The notes beneath the pieces were generated by a model. The model was given only the letters and a program-made list of their open reading frames with translations. It was not told where the DNA came from and did not search any database. Made by a program: the position numbers and the translations under genes. DNA of 64,000 bases, from assembly GCA_027487835.1 (NCBI GenBank), contig JAIYCU010000044.1, forward strand, positions 62,001-126,000, read 5' to 3'. Numbering within the stretch: the stretch's first letter is position 1; every line of letters starts with the position of its first letter. Of this stretch, positions 35,894 to 44,840 are shown piece by piece. The DNA is from Bacteroidota bacterium. Its GTDB lineage: Bacteria > Bacteroidota > Bacteroidia > UKL13-3.

Positions 35894-36910
35894 TTATATT
35901 ATGTTCACTTCAGGGATAATGAAAACGCCGAATTTATCCCTTACCGAATTCTGAATTTCCATAGCTACTCTGTAAATTTCGTAGCCACTTGCATTCCCAT
36001 AGTTAACAAGCACTAAGGCTTGATTTTTATGAGCACCAGTATTTCCAATTACCTTGCCTTTATAGCCACATTGTTCAATTAACCAGCCAGCCGGAACCTT
36101 TATATTTTCTTCATTTACGGGATATCCGGGCATCGAAGGGTAGTTTAATTTTAATTGTTGAAACAAGGCCAATGGAATTTCTGGGTTTTTAAAAAAGCTT
36201 CCTGAGTTCCCTAAGATTTTTGGATCTGGTAATTTTGATTGCCTTATTTCAATTACCGCATTACTAATATCTTTTATACTCGGGTTATTGATTCCTTTTT
36301 GTTGCAATACCTCACTAATGGCACCATATTGTGCGTTAATTACAGGGTTTTTATTTAATTTGAAGGTAACAGATACAATGATGTATTTACCTTTGAACTT
36401 TTGTTTAAAAACACTTTCTCTGTATCCAAATTCACATTCGGCGTTTGAAAACTTAACCAATTTACCTGTATTTATTTCAACGGCCATTACCTCGTCTACC
36501 GTATCTTTTATCTCAGCGCCGTAGGCGCCTATATTTTGCATAGGTGCAGCGCCAATACAGCCTGGAATTAAAGATAAATTTTCAACGCCTCCTAAGTTTT
36601 CAGCCACACAGTGTATAACAAAGTCATGCCATATTTCGCCACTGTTGGTTTTCAACCATACATTATCTTCGTTTTCATATACCTTTTCAATACCCTTAAG
36701 GTTCATTTTTACAACCATTCCTTTAAAATCTTGCGTAAGCAAAATATTACTACCGCCGCCAAGGATGAGCAAAGGTCTTTCACTTAGATTAAAAGTGGCA
36801 CATAATACTTGTACTTCTTCAAGTGTATTACATTCTACAAATTCAGCCGCCTTGGCTTCAAGTCCAAAAGTGTTGTAGGGTTTAAGTGATATGTTTTGGT
36901 AGATTACCAT
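35894..36910 (-). CDS. murB: UDP-N-acetylenolpyruvoylglucosamine reductase
   Basis: 338 residues, type I length. It reduces UDP-GlcNAc-enolpyruvate to UDP-MurNAc with NADPH and FAD. Seen: NTFGLEAKAAEF start, FAD-binding LILGGGSNILL and GCIGAAPMQNIGAYGAEI, then the catalytic serine in NSGSFFKNP (near 240) and a C-terminal glutamate region (GVFIIPEVNII). It is directly followed by rlmD with one base between. The other mur genes are not in the window. Confidence 0.96.
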   Translation of the reverse strand: MVIYQNISLKPYNTFGLEAKAAEFVECNTLEEVQVLCATFNLSERPLLILGGGSNILLTQDFKGMVVKMNLKGIEKVYENEDNVWLKTNSGEIWHDFVIHCVAENLGGVENLSLIPGCIGAAPMQNIGAYGAEIKDTVDEVMAVEINTGKLVKFSNAECEFGYRESVFKQKFKGKYIIVSVTFKLNKNPVINAQYGAISEVLQQKGINNPSIKDISNAVIEIRQSKLPDPKILGNSGSFFKNPEIPLALFQQLKLNYPSMPGYPVNEENIKVPAGWLIEQCGYKGKVIGNTGAHKNQALVLVNYGNASGYEIYRVAMEIQNSVRDKFGVFIIPEVNII

Positions 36911-36985
36911 TATTAGGTGGCAAGTAAATAAAACTGCCCCTAAAAAAAGAAACTTTTTGTAAAATTCGCTTTTAGTTTGTGATTA

Positions 36986-37609
36986 TTAATCTAAAAGACT
37001 GAAAAGTTTAAAGCCTAATTGGATGGTAATTAGCCTAGAGGTTAAGGTTGGGGTATCCCCTTTGTAGGTAAAAGGTGTGCCCATTGACCCATTGTTAAAA
37101 TCCCATTTTAAATCTAAACGTAACCTAGCCAAATCAGCACCAACGCCTAATTGGTAACCTGTAGATTGCTTACTTAGGTCCTTTTTAACGTAGTCTAAGT
37201 TATTGCTTGGTATTTCAGTAACTTGTTTGGTGAGTATTTGAAAGTTGGGTCCACCATAAACTCTAACAATTTTCAAGAATCTAAAGCCAAGTAAAACGGG
37301 TACATCGATATAATTGGCCTTATGGTAAAAAGCAGGCTCTGTAAAGACTTTAAAATTACTTGCCCTGCTGTTAAAAATAAATTCTGGCTGAATGTATATT
37401 CCTGCAAAGGGGAATACAAATCTGCCATAGGCACCTACATTGATGGTGTTGTTGGATTCAAAAGTATAGGTTGGAAGGCTTCCTTGGGGTTGGCTCAAGC
37501 TTAATTTACTGCCACTAAGCCCGCCTTTAATGCCAAATTCTAATTCTTGAGCCTTTATGTTATTTGCTGTAAGGCTAAATAGAAATACAATAAAATATAA
37601 CTTTTTCAT
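36986..37609 (-). CDS. PorT-like outer-membrane beta-barrel protein
   Basis: 207 residues. Signal peptide to about 20 (IKAQ). ELEFGIKGGLSGSKLS opens the barrel, typical of the small PorT/outer membrane protein beta-barrel family of Bacteroidota (cargo and function vary). Eight strands can be drawn, ending in ITIQLGFKLFSLLD. The family includes PorT of T9SS, but many members have other roles; this one is not assigned. It is separated from murB by 75 nt and shares strand with both neighbours. Confidence 0.75.
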   Translation of the reverse strand: MKKLYFIVFLFSLTANNIKAQELEFGIKGGLSGSKLSLSQPQGSLPTYTFESNNTINVGAYGRFVFPFAGIYIQPEFIFNSRASNFKVFTEPAFYHKANYIDVPVLLGFRFLKIVRVYGGPNFQILTKQVTEIPSNNLDYVKKDLSKQSTGYQLGVGADLARLRLDLKWDFNNGSMGTPFTYKGDTPTLTSRLITIQLGFKLFSLLD

Positions 37610-37643
37610 GCTTTCGATTTTTTCAAAGGTAAGAAGTTCTGTT

Positions 37644-37679
37644 AAAACAAAAAGCCGGCATTTGCCGGCTTTTTGTTTT
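37644..37679 (-). terminator. Intrinsic terminator after the DPP III-like gene
   Basis: A perfect 16-bp stem with GCCGGC core (37644-37659 with 37664-37679), loop ATTT, flanked by A/T runs. It directly follows the TAA stop of the minus-strand peptidase gene at 37680. Confidence 0.9.
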
Positions 37680-39737
37680 TTAATTATTTATTGGTAAGAA
37701 ACTATAGTTTTTACTTCTCCATAGCTGGTCTTCTAACCAATTGTTAGGGTATTCAACTTTCACATCTATTATTTTATCCCCTTCCATTACTGGTATTAGT
37801 TTGGGTTGTATAAAACCTTTGTAGGCAGCAATATTTAGTTTTTCAAATCTTGCCTTAACTTCTTTTAAAAGTTCTTGGTCAACTTTTACCCCATAGTTTT
37901 CAACCAATGCTTGTCCAGCTGCAAAATCACCTTCCGATTTTATTCTTTGGATTTCTCTCAATAGCTGTCCAAAAATACCTCTTAATTTTTCGTAATCGTT
38001 AACCTTAACATAAGTCTTGCCATCTTTCTTTACAAACTCAATTACATTTTCAGCTTTCCCTTTCTCAAAGGCCCAGCTTGCATTTAATTGACGATTGCGC
38101 ATGTGGGCTTCTTCTAAGTTTTCGCCAATTTGAAGACGCGTTAACTGGGTGATTAATGCATTTCTGATGTAATTATCATATTCGCATTTTCCAACTTCTA
38201 AGCTTGGCATTACACCCATTTCAACCAATTTAGGATCCATAACATAATACAAGGCAACTAAATCAGCTCTTGCTTCTTCTAAAGTGCTAGCGTAATTTTT
38301 TAGGGTTTGGTCTGGGTCGCCAATGCCTGGATTAATTTGTCCAGAAGCATGCCCAATAACTTCATGCATATCTGTATGTAAATCGCTAGCCAGTGCGCCA
38401 TGTTCTGCATTGCGCTTTATCTCTTCTTCAGTTAGGGCAAACTCTTTCATCATCGGGCTTTTGGCGCCAACTATGTTATAAGAATGCACAATATTGCCTA
38501 AAGAAACAGATTTAGAACCATGTTGTTGTCTTATCCAATTGGCGTTTGGTAGGTTGATGCCAATAGGGGTGGAAGGATTAGAAGCGCCTGCTTCTTGAAT
38601 CACAGTAATTACTTTTGCTGTAATACCTTTAACACTTTTCTTTTTATGTTCAGGAACAAGGGGGGAGTTGTCTTCAAACCATTGTGCTTCTTTAGCAATT
38701 GCAGCAATGCGTTTTGTTGCCTCCATATCTTTTAAACTTACTACTGATTCAAATGAAGCTCTTTTTCCTATGGCATCTTCATATACTTCTATAAATCCAT
38801 TTACTACATCCAATCTGCTTTCTGTATCTTCTACCCAAGCAATGCTGTATTCATCAAACTTTTTAAGATTGCCGGTTTTGTAATATTCAACCAATAAACT
38901 TAATGCCTTTTTTTGTTTCTCATTTTCTGCAACGGTAACAGCCTTTTCTAACCAATAGACAATACGGTCTATCGCAGCGCCATACATGCCGCCTGATTTC
39001 CAAACTTTTTCTTTAACTACCCCATTTTCTTTTATCATTTTGGAGTTTAATCCCCAGCTAATTGGGGTGGTATCATTTTGATTGATTCTGGCTGCATAAT
39101 AGGCCTCAACTTCTGTTTGGCTCACGCCTTCATAAAAATTGTTTGCAGAACCTTTTACATTGTCAATGCCAGAAGCAAGGTTTACAATTTTTGCATCAAC
39201 AGTTGGATCAAACAAAATAGGCTGCATCATTTTTAAGAAATCTTCCTTGCTCAAGTTATCAAGTGGAAGGCTGCCTGCATCAATTCCATTGATTAACTCG
39301 CTGAAATACGCAAAGCCAAAATCTGGTGCAAACTTGATATTAGAATAATGGTGATGAATGCCATTTGAGAAAAACACACGCTTTGCATAGCTTTCAAATT
39401 TTTTCCAATCTGCACTTTCTTTGTCGCCAGTATAACCAGTTAAAATGGCTTCGATTGTTTTGCGAATCTTCAGGTTGTGCTTGTATTTTTGGTCGTAATA
39501 AATGTCTCTGCCGCAATTTGCTGCCTCATAAAGATAATAGGCCAATTCTTTTTGTTGGGCATTCAATTCTTCAAATCCTGGAATTTGGTAACGCAAAACT
39601 TGTAAGTCTGCAAATTGATCACAGTTTACTTCAAAAGAAGTTTCACTTTCAGAACCACCTTTTTTGTCGGTATTGCAGGCTGCAAAGCAGGTAACTGCGC
39701 TAATTACGCCGTACATCATCACTTTTTTTAAGTTCAT
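37680..39737 (-). CDS. Dipeptidyl-peptidase III family (M49) lipoprotein
   Basis: About 685 residues from the ATG at 39737. The open frame continues 35 codons upstream, but those residues look non-coding while a lipoprotein signal (MNLKKVMMYGV to FAAC, lipobox Cys near 21) begins at 39737. Zinc motif HEVIGH (the HExxGH of M49) near residue 452 and the third ligand in EEARADLVAL support a DPP III-like metallopeptidase that removes dipeptides from N-termini. Some database entries wrongly call this family dihydrofolate reductase. Envelope location makes it a likely periplasmic peptide scavenger. Confidence 0.9.
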   Translation of the reverse strand: MNLKKVMMYGVISAVTCFAACNTDKKGGSESETSFEVNCDQFADLQVLRYQIPGFEELNAQQKELAYYLYEAANCGRDIYYDQKYKHNLKIRKTIEAILTGYTGDKESADWKKFESYAKRVFFSNGIHHHYSNIKFAPDFGFAYFSELINGIDAGSLPLDNLSKEDFLKMMQPILFDPTVDAKIVNLASGIDNVKGSANNFYEGVSQTEVEAYYAARINQNDTTPISWGLNSKMIKENGVVKEKVWKSGGMYGAAIDRIVYWLEKAVTVAENEKQKKALSLLVEYYKTGNLKKFDEYSIAWVEDTESRLDVVNGFIEVYEDAIGKRASFESVVSLKDMEATKRIAAIAKEAQWFEDNSPLVPEHKKKSVKGITAKVITVIQEAGASNPSTPIGINLPNANWIRQQHGSKSVSLGNIVHSYNIVGAKSPMMKEFALTEEEIKRNAEHGALASDLHTDMHEVIGHASGQINPGIGDPDQTLKNYASTLEEARADLVALYYVMDPKLVEMGVMPSLEVGKCEYDNYIRNALITQLTRLQIGENLEEAHMRNRQLNASWAFEKGKAENVIEFVKKDGKTYVKVNDYEKLRGIFGQLLREIQRIKSEGDFAAGQALVENYGVKVDQELLKEVKARFEKLNIAAYKGFIQPKLIPVMEGDKIIDVKVEYPNNWLEDQLWRSKNYSFLPINN

Positions 39738-39756
39738 TTTTTGAGAGTTAATTAGG

Positions 39757-39764
39757 CAAATATA
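39757..39764 (-). promoter_or_regulatory. TAnnTTTG -7 box for the DPP III-like gene
   Basis: TATATTTG on the minus strand matches TAnnTTTG exactly and is 19 nt before the chosen start at 39737, which supports the shorter gene model. No clear -33 TTG is seen. Confidence 0.5.
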
Positions 39765-39828
39765 ACAGACCCAATTAGAAAGACATAAATAATCGTATGA
39801 ACAATAATTATTTGCATTGAAAATGTTT

Positions 39829-40605
39829 TCAAAACTTATCAAAAGCCCCTAATCCAAACAATGCAAAATCATACTTTACAGGATCAATTGGGTCAAAACT
39901 TCTTAAAATTGTGTCTATTTCAAGCACCGCTTTTGCATCGTCTTGTTTGCGTTTTAATAAGCCCAATTTTCTAGCAATGTTGCCTGTATGCACATCTAAG
40001 GGTAAACTCAATTGATGGGCTTGTAACTTGCCATTCCAAATGCCAAAGTCAACACCCTTATTATCTTTTCTTACAAACCATCTTAACAGCATGTTCATCC
40101 TTTTGGCTGAACTTCCTTTTAGGGGGTCGCTTACGTGTTTTTCTGTTCGTTGTAAATGATCAATTTCAAAGAAAATAGTTTTAAATATTGAGATGGTTAC
40201 TTGCAGGCTTTCTGGTTTTGCAAACTCTTCAAAAATGTCTTGCATTCCTCCGTGGTTTTTGTAAAGATTCCTTAAACAAAAGATAAAACAATGTAGATCC
40301 TGGCTATTAAAAGTGCGATGGACAAATTCAATCGCTTTTATTTGTTTTGCGGAGGCTGTCATTACAAAGTCAAATGGACTGTCACCCAATTTATCCATTA
40401 GTTTATTGGCGTTCTGAATAATGCTTTTTCTATTTCCCCATGCAATGGTTGCGGCAATAAATCCCGCAATTTCTATGTCCTCTTTTTTGCTATATCTATG
40501 TGGAATTGAAATTGGGTCATGCGCAATAAAAAAAGCCTGATTAAATTCATAGACCTTCTCGTCTAAGAATTCTTTTATGTCTATTAATGAAGTTTCAGTT
40601 TGCAT
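39829..40605 (-). CDS. TIGR02757 (DUF2400) family protein
   Basis: 258 residues. The family has the opening EFLDEKVYEFN, the core DPISIPHRYSKKEDIEIAGF and AATIAWGNRKSIIQNA; all are seen here. Its function is unknown; DUF2400 members recall DNA glycosylase-like HhH helical folds and the middle part (LPLDVHTGNIARKLGLL near 215) fits such a helix-hairpin-helix-like segment. It is common in Bacteroidota. It sits 91 nt upstream of the DPP III start on the same strand. Confidence 0.88.
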   Translation of the reverse strand: MQTETSLIDIKEFLDEKVYEFNQAFFIAHDPISIPHRYSKKEDIEIAGFIAATIAWGNRKSIIQNANKLMDKLGDSPFDFVMTASAKQIKAIEFVHRTFNSQDLHCFIFCLRNLYKNHGGMQDIFEEFAKPESLQVTISIFKTIFFEIDHLQRTEKHVSDPLKGSSAKRMNMLLRWFVRKDNKGVDFGIWNGKLQAHQLSLPLDVHTGNIARKLGLLKRKQDDAKAVLEIDTILRSFDPIDPVKYDFALFGLGAFDKF

Positions 40606-40711
40606 TTTATCACTACAAAGCTAAGCTTTTAGTACGCTTGCCAATTGGGTTTATGGGAATAGATAATTTTAAATTTTGGCGATATCTCCTTTGCTGCTTA
40701 GTTTTGTTAAT

Positions 40712-41692
40712 ATGCATTTTACCTTTCGCACTTTACTTTGTATCACATTATGGCCGCAGGTTTTATGGGCTCAGTTTGCCCCGCAAGCAGGTATGATGGG
40801 CACTAGCGCCATTTTTGCTGACAGTAATATCATTGTAAATTGGGCAAGTGGTTATACAATTGAACGTTCTTGGCAAAATATCTCAGATACTACCCTGGGC
40901 AAGGTTACAGCAGGAGAGGAGTGGAGCATAACCGGTAAGGCTGGCAATGGCGTAATTAGCCTTGGCGATGGAGGTACAATTATATTAACTTTTCCCTATG
41001 GCATTAGAAATGGTGCAGGGCCTGATTTTACTGTTTTTGAAAATGGATTTATGGTAAACGATTCACTTGCCTTTTTAGAAATGGCATTTGTGGAGGTGAG
41101 CACTAATGGGCAGAAATATGTTAGATTTCCTTCGCAGTATCTTGGATCATCTATTCAGATAGGCGCATTCACTGGAGCCGATGCCCGTCAGTATCACAAC
41201 TTGGCAGGTAAGTATGTATACAATTATGGGACACCTTTTAATTTAGATGATATCAAGGATAGCACTGGTATAGATATCAATAACATCAATTACGTTAAAA
41301 TTATAGATGTTAAGGGAGCTATTTCAGACTTGGGCTCAAAGGATGTAAACGGCAATTTTATTAATGATCCTTGGCCAACCCCATTTCCAAGTGCAGGCTT
41401 CGACTTTGACGCAATAGGGGTTATTTATCAAAATGATGGTATGGCTTTAAGTGAATTAGATATTGATCCTGTATCTATCTTTCCAAATCCGGCTAAACTT
41501 GGCGTTCCAGTAAGCATTAAAGGTTTCGGTTTGAACCAAATAAAAATACACAAAAGTAATGGCGAAACATTATTGCCAACAACAACTCACCAAGAAGATT
41601 TAGTTTTTAAAGAGTCTGGCTTATACGTTATTGAAGTTAGTTCAATAAATTCAAACGCAAAATCCTTCTACAAATTAGTTATTACCCCATGA
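40712..41692 (+). CDS. Secreted surface protein with T9SS-like C-terminal domain
   Basis: About 326 residues from the ATG at 40712, chosen because a signal peptide (MHFTFRTLLC to VLWAQ) starts there; a TTG at 40676 is in frame but unlikely. Residues 60-240 include ISLGDGGTIILTFPYGIRNG and GPDFTVFENGF, a beta-rich cell-surface domain found next to corrinoid or TonB uptake genes in other Bacteroidota. The C-terminus (SIFPNPAKLGVPVSI to YKLVITP) resembles a T9SS type A sorting domain. Its stop overlaps the M61 peptidase start (ATGA), so both are co-translated. Confidence 0.78.
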   Translation: MHFTFRTLLCITLWPQVLWAQFAPQAGMMGTSAIFADSNIIVNWASGYTIERSWQNISDTTLGKVTAGEEWSITGKAGNGVISLGDGGTIILTFPYGIRNGAGPDFTVFENGFMVNDSLAFLEMAFVEVSTNGQKYVRFPSQYLGSSIQIGAFTGADARQYHNLAGKYVYNYGTPFNLDDIKDSTGIDINNINYVKIIDVKGAISDLGSKDVNGNFINDPWPTPFPSAGFDFDAIGVIYQNDGMALSELDIDPVSIFPNPAKLGVPVSIKGFGLNQIKIHKSNGETLLPTTTHQEDLVFKESGLYVIEVSSINSNAKSFYKLVITP

Positions 41693-43158
41693 TAAAACAT
41701 ACCATAAAGCAAGATCCTGCTGAGCCTAAGTTTATAAAAATAATTTCAGAAATTTCAACACTTGGTTCAAACCGAATCTTAATGCAATTGCCTGCTTGGC
41801 GACCAGGTAGGTATGAGTTGGGTAATTTTGCTAAGAACCTTAAACGTTTTGAGGTCTTTGATGCTTTACAACATCCCATTTCCTATAAAAAAGTTTCTAA
41901 GGATTGCTGGGAAATTGAAACAAATGGCATTGCGTCGTTTCATATCCAATACTATTATTATGCACAGCAAGCCGATGCTGGCGCATGCTTTGTTGCGGAG
42001 GACATGATTTTTTTAAACCCGGTGCATTGTTTTATGTATGTTTCTGATAGAATAAACGAGGCGCATGTGTTAAACTTTGAAGTGCCCGCTAATTGGGAAA
42101 TTGCAAGTCAGTTGCCACTTGAAGGTAAAACTTTGCAGGCAAAGGATTTTGACACCTTGGCCGACAGTCCAATTTTTGTATCACCCAATCTAAAACATCA
42201 TAGCTTTAAAGTCCAGCAAACACGATTTCATTTTTGGTTTTTAGGCGCTGATTTTCCTTTGTTGCAAAATTTGGAGGAGGACACAAAAAAGTATGCAAAG
42301 TGGCAAACCGACTTGTATGGTGAATTGCCTTGCGAAAATTTTCACTTTATGTATTTGTTGCTTCCGAATGCCTTTAGGCATGGGGTAGAACACATGGATT
42401 CAACCGTGATTGCCATGGGGCCTATCAATAATTTAGATACTAAAGAAATGTATAATGATTTACTGGCCATTAGTTCACATGAATTATTTCACTTGTGGAA
42501 TGTGAAGCGAATAAGACCAGTTGAGTTATTGCCGTATGATTTTACGCGTGAAAATTATTCTAGATTAGGTTATATTTATGAAGGCATCACCACTTATTAT
42601 GGCGATTTAGCACTTTGGCAATCTGGGGTTTGGAGTTGGGAGCAATACTGTGAAAGTTTAAGTGGAGATTTAAGTAAGCATTTATCAAATGAAGGTCGCC
42701 ATTACTACAGCGTGGCAGAAAGCAGTTTTGATACCTGGTTAGATGGCTATGTGCCTGGTGTACCTGGAAGAAAAGTTTCAATTTATACAGAAGGTTTAGT
42801 GGCGGCATTTATCGCAGATATTATGGTCCTTGAAGCCAGTAATGGTAGCAAAAGACTTCACCATGTTATGAATATTTTATACGAAAGGACCTGGAAGCAA
42901 GGCAAAGGCTATACCCAAGAACTATATCGAAATATTTTGGAGGAAGTGTCAGGGATTTCTTTTGAAAAGTATTTTTCTGAATTAATAGAGGGAAAAGGAT
43001 TTTTAGAAATTAGTTTAATTGATAGTCTTGAAAAGATTGGTTTAACGCTTGAAAAACAGTTAGATGAAGCAGGGATTGCTGCTTGGAGAATTAAAAAATA
43101 CGTTCATCCGACCAACTTGCAGTCGCAATTATTTGACTTTTGGCGCGAAAGCCATTAA
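41689..43158 (+). CDS. M61 family metallopeptidase (glycyl aminopeptidase-like)
   Basis: 489 residues. The N-terminal beta domain (1-160) is followed by the zinc motif HELFHLWN and the EGITTYYGDLAL stretch with the third ligand. M61 peptidases release N-terminal residues, preferring glycine or alanine. The usual C-terminal PDZ domain is absent or reduced: the last 90 residues look helical, and the protein is about 100 shorter than many M61 members. No signal peptide, so cytosolic. Overlaps the surface protein gene by 4 nt. Confidence 0.87.
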   Translation: MIKHTIKQDPAEPKFIKIISEISTLGSNRILMQLPAWRPGRYELGNFAKNLKRFEVFDALQHPISYKKVSKDCWEIETNGIASFHIQYYYYAQQADAGACFVAEDMIFLNPVHCFMYVSDRINEAHVLNFEVPANWEIASQLPLEGKTLQAKDFDTLADSPIFVSPNLKHHSFKVQQTRFHFWFLGADFPLLQNLEEDTKKYAKWQTDLYGELPCENFHFMYLLLPNAFRHGVEHMDSTVIAMGPINNLDTKEMYNDLLAISSHELFHLWNVKRIRPVELLPYDFTRENYSRLGYIYEGITTYYGDLALWQSGVWSWEQYCESLSGDLSKHLSNEGRHYYSVAESSFDTWLDGYVPGVPGRKVSIYTEGLVAAFIADIMVLEASNGSKRLHHVMNILYERTWKQGKGYTQELYRNILEEVSGISFEKYFSELIEGKGFLEISLIDSLEKIGLTLEKQLDEAGIAAWRIKKYVHPTNLQSQLFDFWRESH

Positions 43159-43191
43159 ATTTCGACAAATTTCTACCAAACCCCATCTCCT

Positions 43192-43902
43192 ATGCAAAAA
43201 ATGTACCTTGAATGCAATCATTGTGATGCCAAAAATGTAAGTTTTTTATCATCATGTACTACGGATGAGGCTGACATAGTGAGTAATGCAAAATCTTGCA
43301 GTCATTATAAAAAAGGACAGGCTATTTTTTATGAAGACAATATGCCACTTGGGATTTATTGTATTAGTAAAGGCGCTATAAAATTAACGCGCTCCAATAA
43401 GGATGGGAAGGAGCAAATTATCCGTTTTGCCCGTGAAGGTGAATTTTTGGGTTATCGAGCATTAATTGCAGATGAACCATTAGTGGCAACGGCAACATGC
43501 ATTGAAGATACAATTTGTTGCTTTATCCCAAAGGCTGTTTTCATGGATTTGTTAGAGAAGAATAGCCAAATAAATAAGCAAATGCTAAAATCGCTTTGCC
43601 ATGATTTGGGATTGGCCGATGAACGCATTCAGAGTTTAGCCCAAAAAAGTGTAAGAGAAAGATTGGCCGAAACATTATTGTTTTTACATAAAACCTTTCA
43701 TGTAGATAGTGCAGGTGATAGTTCATTGATAGCGGTAACACTTCCAAGAGAAGACATTGCAAATATTGTGGGCACTGCCACCGAAACAGTCATTAGGTTG
43801 TTATCTGAGTTTAGAGCAGATAAATTGATAGACATGGAAGGCAAGAAAATTAGAATCGTAAATTTCTCTTCCTTAGAAAAGATTTCACACGCATCAGTTT
43901 AG
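43192..43902 (+). CDS. Crp/Fnr family transcription regulator, FNR-like
   Basis: 236 residues. Cyclic-nucleotide-binding fold (about 35-150) and winged helix HTH (LPREDIANIVGTATETVIRLLSEF near 183-206). N-terminal cysteines at 8, 11, 22 and 36 and Cys110 (aligning with FNR Cys122 by the CxIP context) could hold an oxygen-sensitive 4Fe-4S cluster. In the recognition helix, Glu and Arg of the E--SR triad are kept (ETVIR) and Ser is replaced by Ile. It lies directly before two promoters with FNR-like TGATnnnnATCA sites and before the cbb3 locus. Oxygen sensing is inferred from cysteines and context. Confidence 0.88.
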   Translation: MQKMYLECNHCDAKNVSFLSSCTTDEADIVSNAKSCSHYKKGQAIFYEDNMPLGIYCISKGAIKLTRSNKDGKEQIIRFAREGEFLGYRALIADEPLVATATCIEDTICCFIPKAVFMDLLEKNSQINKQMLKSLCHDLGLADERIQSLAQKSVRERLAETLLFLHKTFHVDSAGDSSLIAVTLPREDIANIVGTATETVIRLLSEFRADKLIDMEGKKIRIVNFSSLEKISHASV

Positions 43903-43909
43903 ATTTTAC

Positions 43910-43921
43910 TGATATAAATCA
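43910..43921 (+). promoter_or_regulatory. FNR-like site TGATATAAATCA upstream of the stress-protein gene
   Basis: TGAT-ATAA-ATCA matches the core FNR half-sites (TGAT and ATCA, 4-nt spacer). It ends 45 nt before the -7 box at 43967, the same spacing as in the ccoNO promoter. Confidence 0.75.
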
Positions 43922-43966
43922 TAGGCCCTCTTGAGTTCGGTCATGTTTTAAAAGGCCAAGCCACAA

Positions 43967-43974
43967 TATTTTTG
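43967..43974 (+). promoter_or_regulatory. TAnnTTTG -7 box of the stress-protein promoter
   Basis: TATTTTTG. No TTG is seen at -33, as expected for a promoter that needs an activator. Predicted start of RNA is near 43980, placing the FNR site centre near -64. Confidence 0.6.
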
Positions 43975-44010
43975 ATTTGTAAAATAATTAGAAATACTGT
44001 GGTACGAAAC

Positions 44011-44835
44011 ATGCTAATTTTAATGGACGAATCTGCGGATGCAGAAAAGTTACTCGACTGCTCAACAAAGATTTTTCCTACCAAGGAAGACCACTTTAAA
44101 GGTGTATTTGTAGATGGAATCATTGGTAAAAACTTAGATCAGGTTTTTGATTTTCCCAATAATTTAAATACGCAATTTACCCGTTCAGAAATTATAGAAA
44201 AAATACTGCATACTAACCTAAACAATAGCAGTGAATATATCTCTAGATTTGTAAGTAAATGCGAAGAGTTAGCCCTTAAAACAAAGGTGTATTTAACAGA
44301 GGAGGAGGTTAATGAAGAGTTAGTAAATGAGAGTTTATTTAACGACCTGTTTTTAATTGGTAAAGATTTATTCAGTAGGCCAGATATCAATACACAATCT
44401 TTTGAAGCACTTAACTTTTTGTTGCGTAATACAAAATGCCCAATACTATTGCTTAGCTGTGAGCAAATTTCATTTCAAAATATTGTGCTTATTTATGATG
44501 GCAGTAATCGTTCATTTGAGGCCATCAAACTCTTCACCTACCTGATGGGTGAACAATTGCAAATTAATAAGGTTACAATCAACATTGTAGTTACGGAAGC
44601 AAGTTCAGATAATGAGAGAGCGGTTATTGAATATTTAAAAATGTATAAACAGCATTTTTATGTGCATAAGGTTTACCCAGATAATTATTTTGAAGAACTC
44701 AGGGGTTTGATTAGAAATATGAATTCATGCTTATTGGTAACCGGCGTTAATAAAAATGAGATTTTGGAAGATTTAATCTTCAATAAAGAGCAGTCTTTTT
44801 TTATGCATGGGCAACGTTCAATCTTTTTAGGATAA
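44011..44835 (+). CDS. Universal stress protein, two-domain
   Basis: About 274 residues from the ATG at 44011. Upstream in-frame GTG (43999) and TTG (43972) codons exist, but the TTG overlaps the predicted promoter and the family begins with the MLILMDES-type strand. Two UspA-like domains are inferred over about 1-140 and 145-274; the ATP-binding GxxG pattern is not clear in either. In Bacteroidota such genes sit by cbb3 loci and FNR. It has its own FNR-like promoter and precedes ccoI by 5 nt, so both are likely induced when oxygen is low. Confidence 0.78.
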   Translation: MLILMDESADAEKLLDCSTKIFPTKEDHFKGVFVDGIIGKNLDQVFDFPNNLNTQFTRSEIIEKILHTNLNNSSEYISRFVSKCEELALKTKVYLTEEEVNEELVNESLFNDLFLIGKDLFSRPDINTQSFEALNFLLRNTKCPILLLSCEQISFQNIVLIYDGSNRSFEAIKLFTYLMGEQLQINKVTINIVVTEASSDNERAVIEYLKMYKQHFYVHKVYPDNYFEELRGLIRNMNSCLLVTGVNKNEILEDLIFNKEQSFFMHGQRSIFLG

Positions 44836-44840
44836 TTAAT

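Noticed and set aside
39738-39842. N-terminal extension of the DPP III-like protein
   Set aside because: The extra residues precede a full lipoprotein signal and overlap the likely promoter, so the start at 39737 is preferred.
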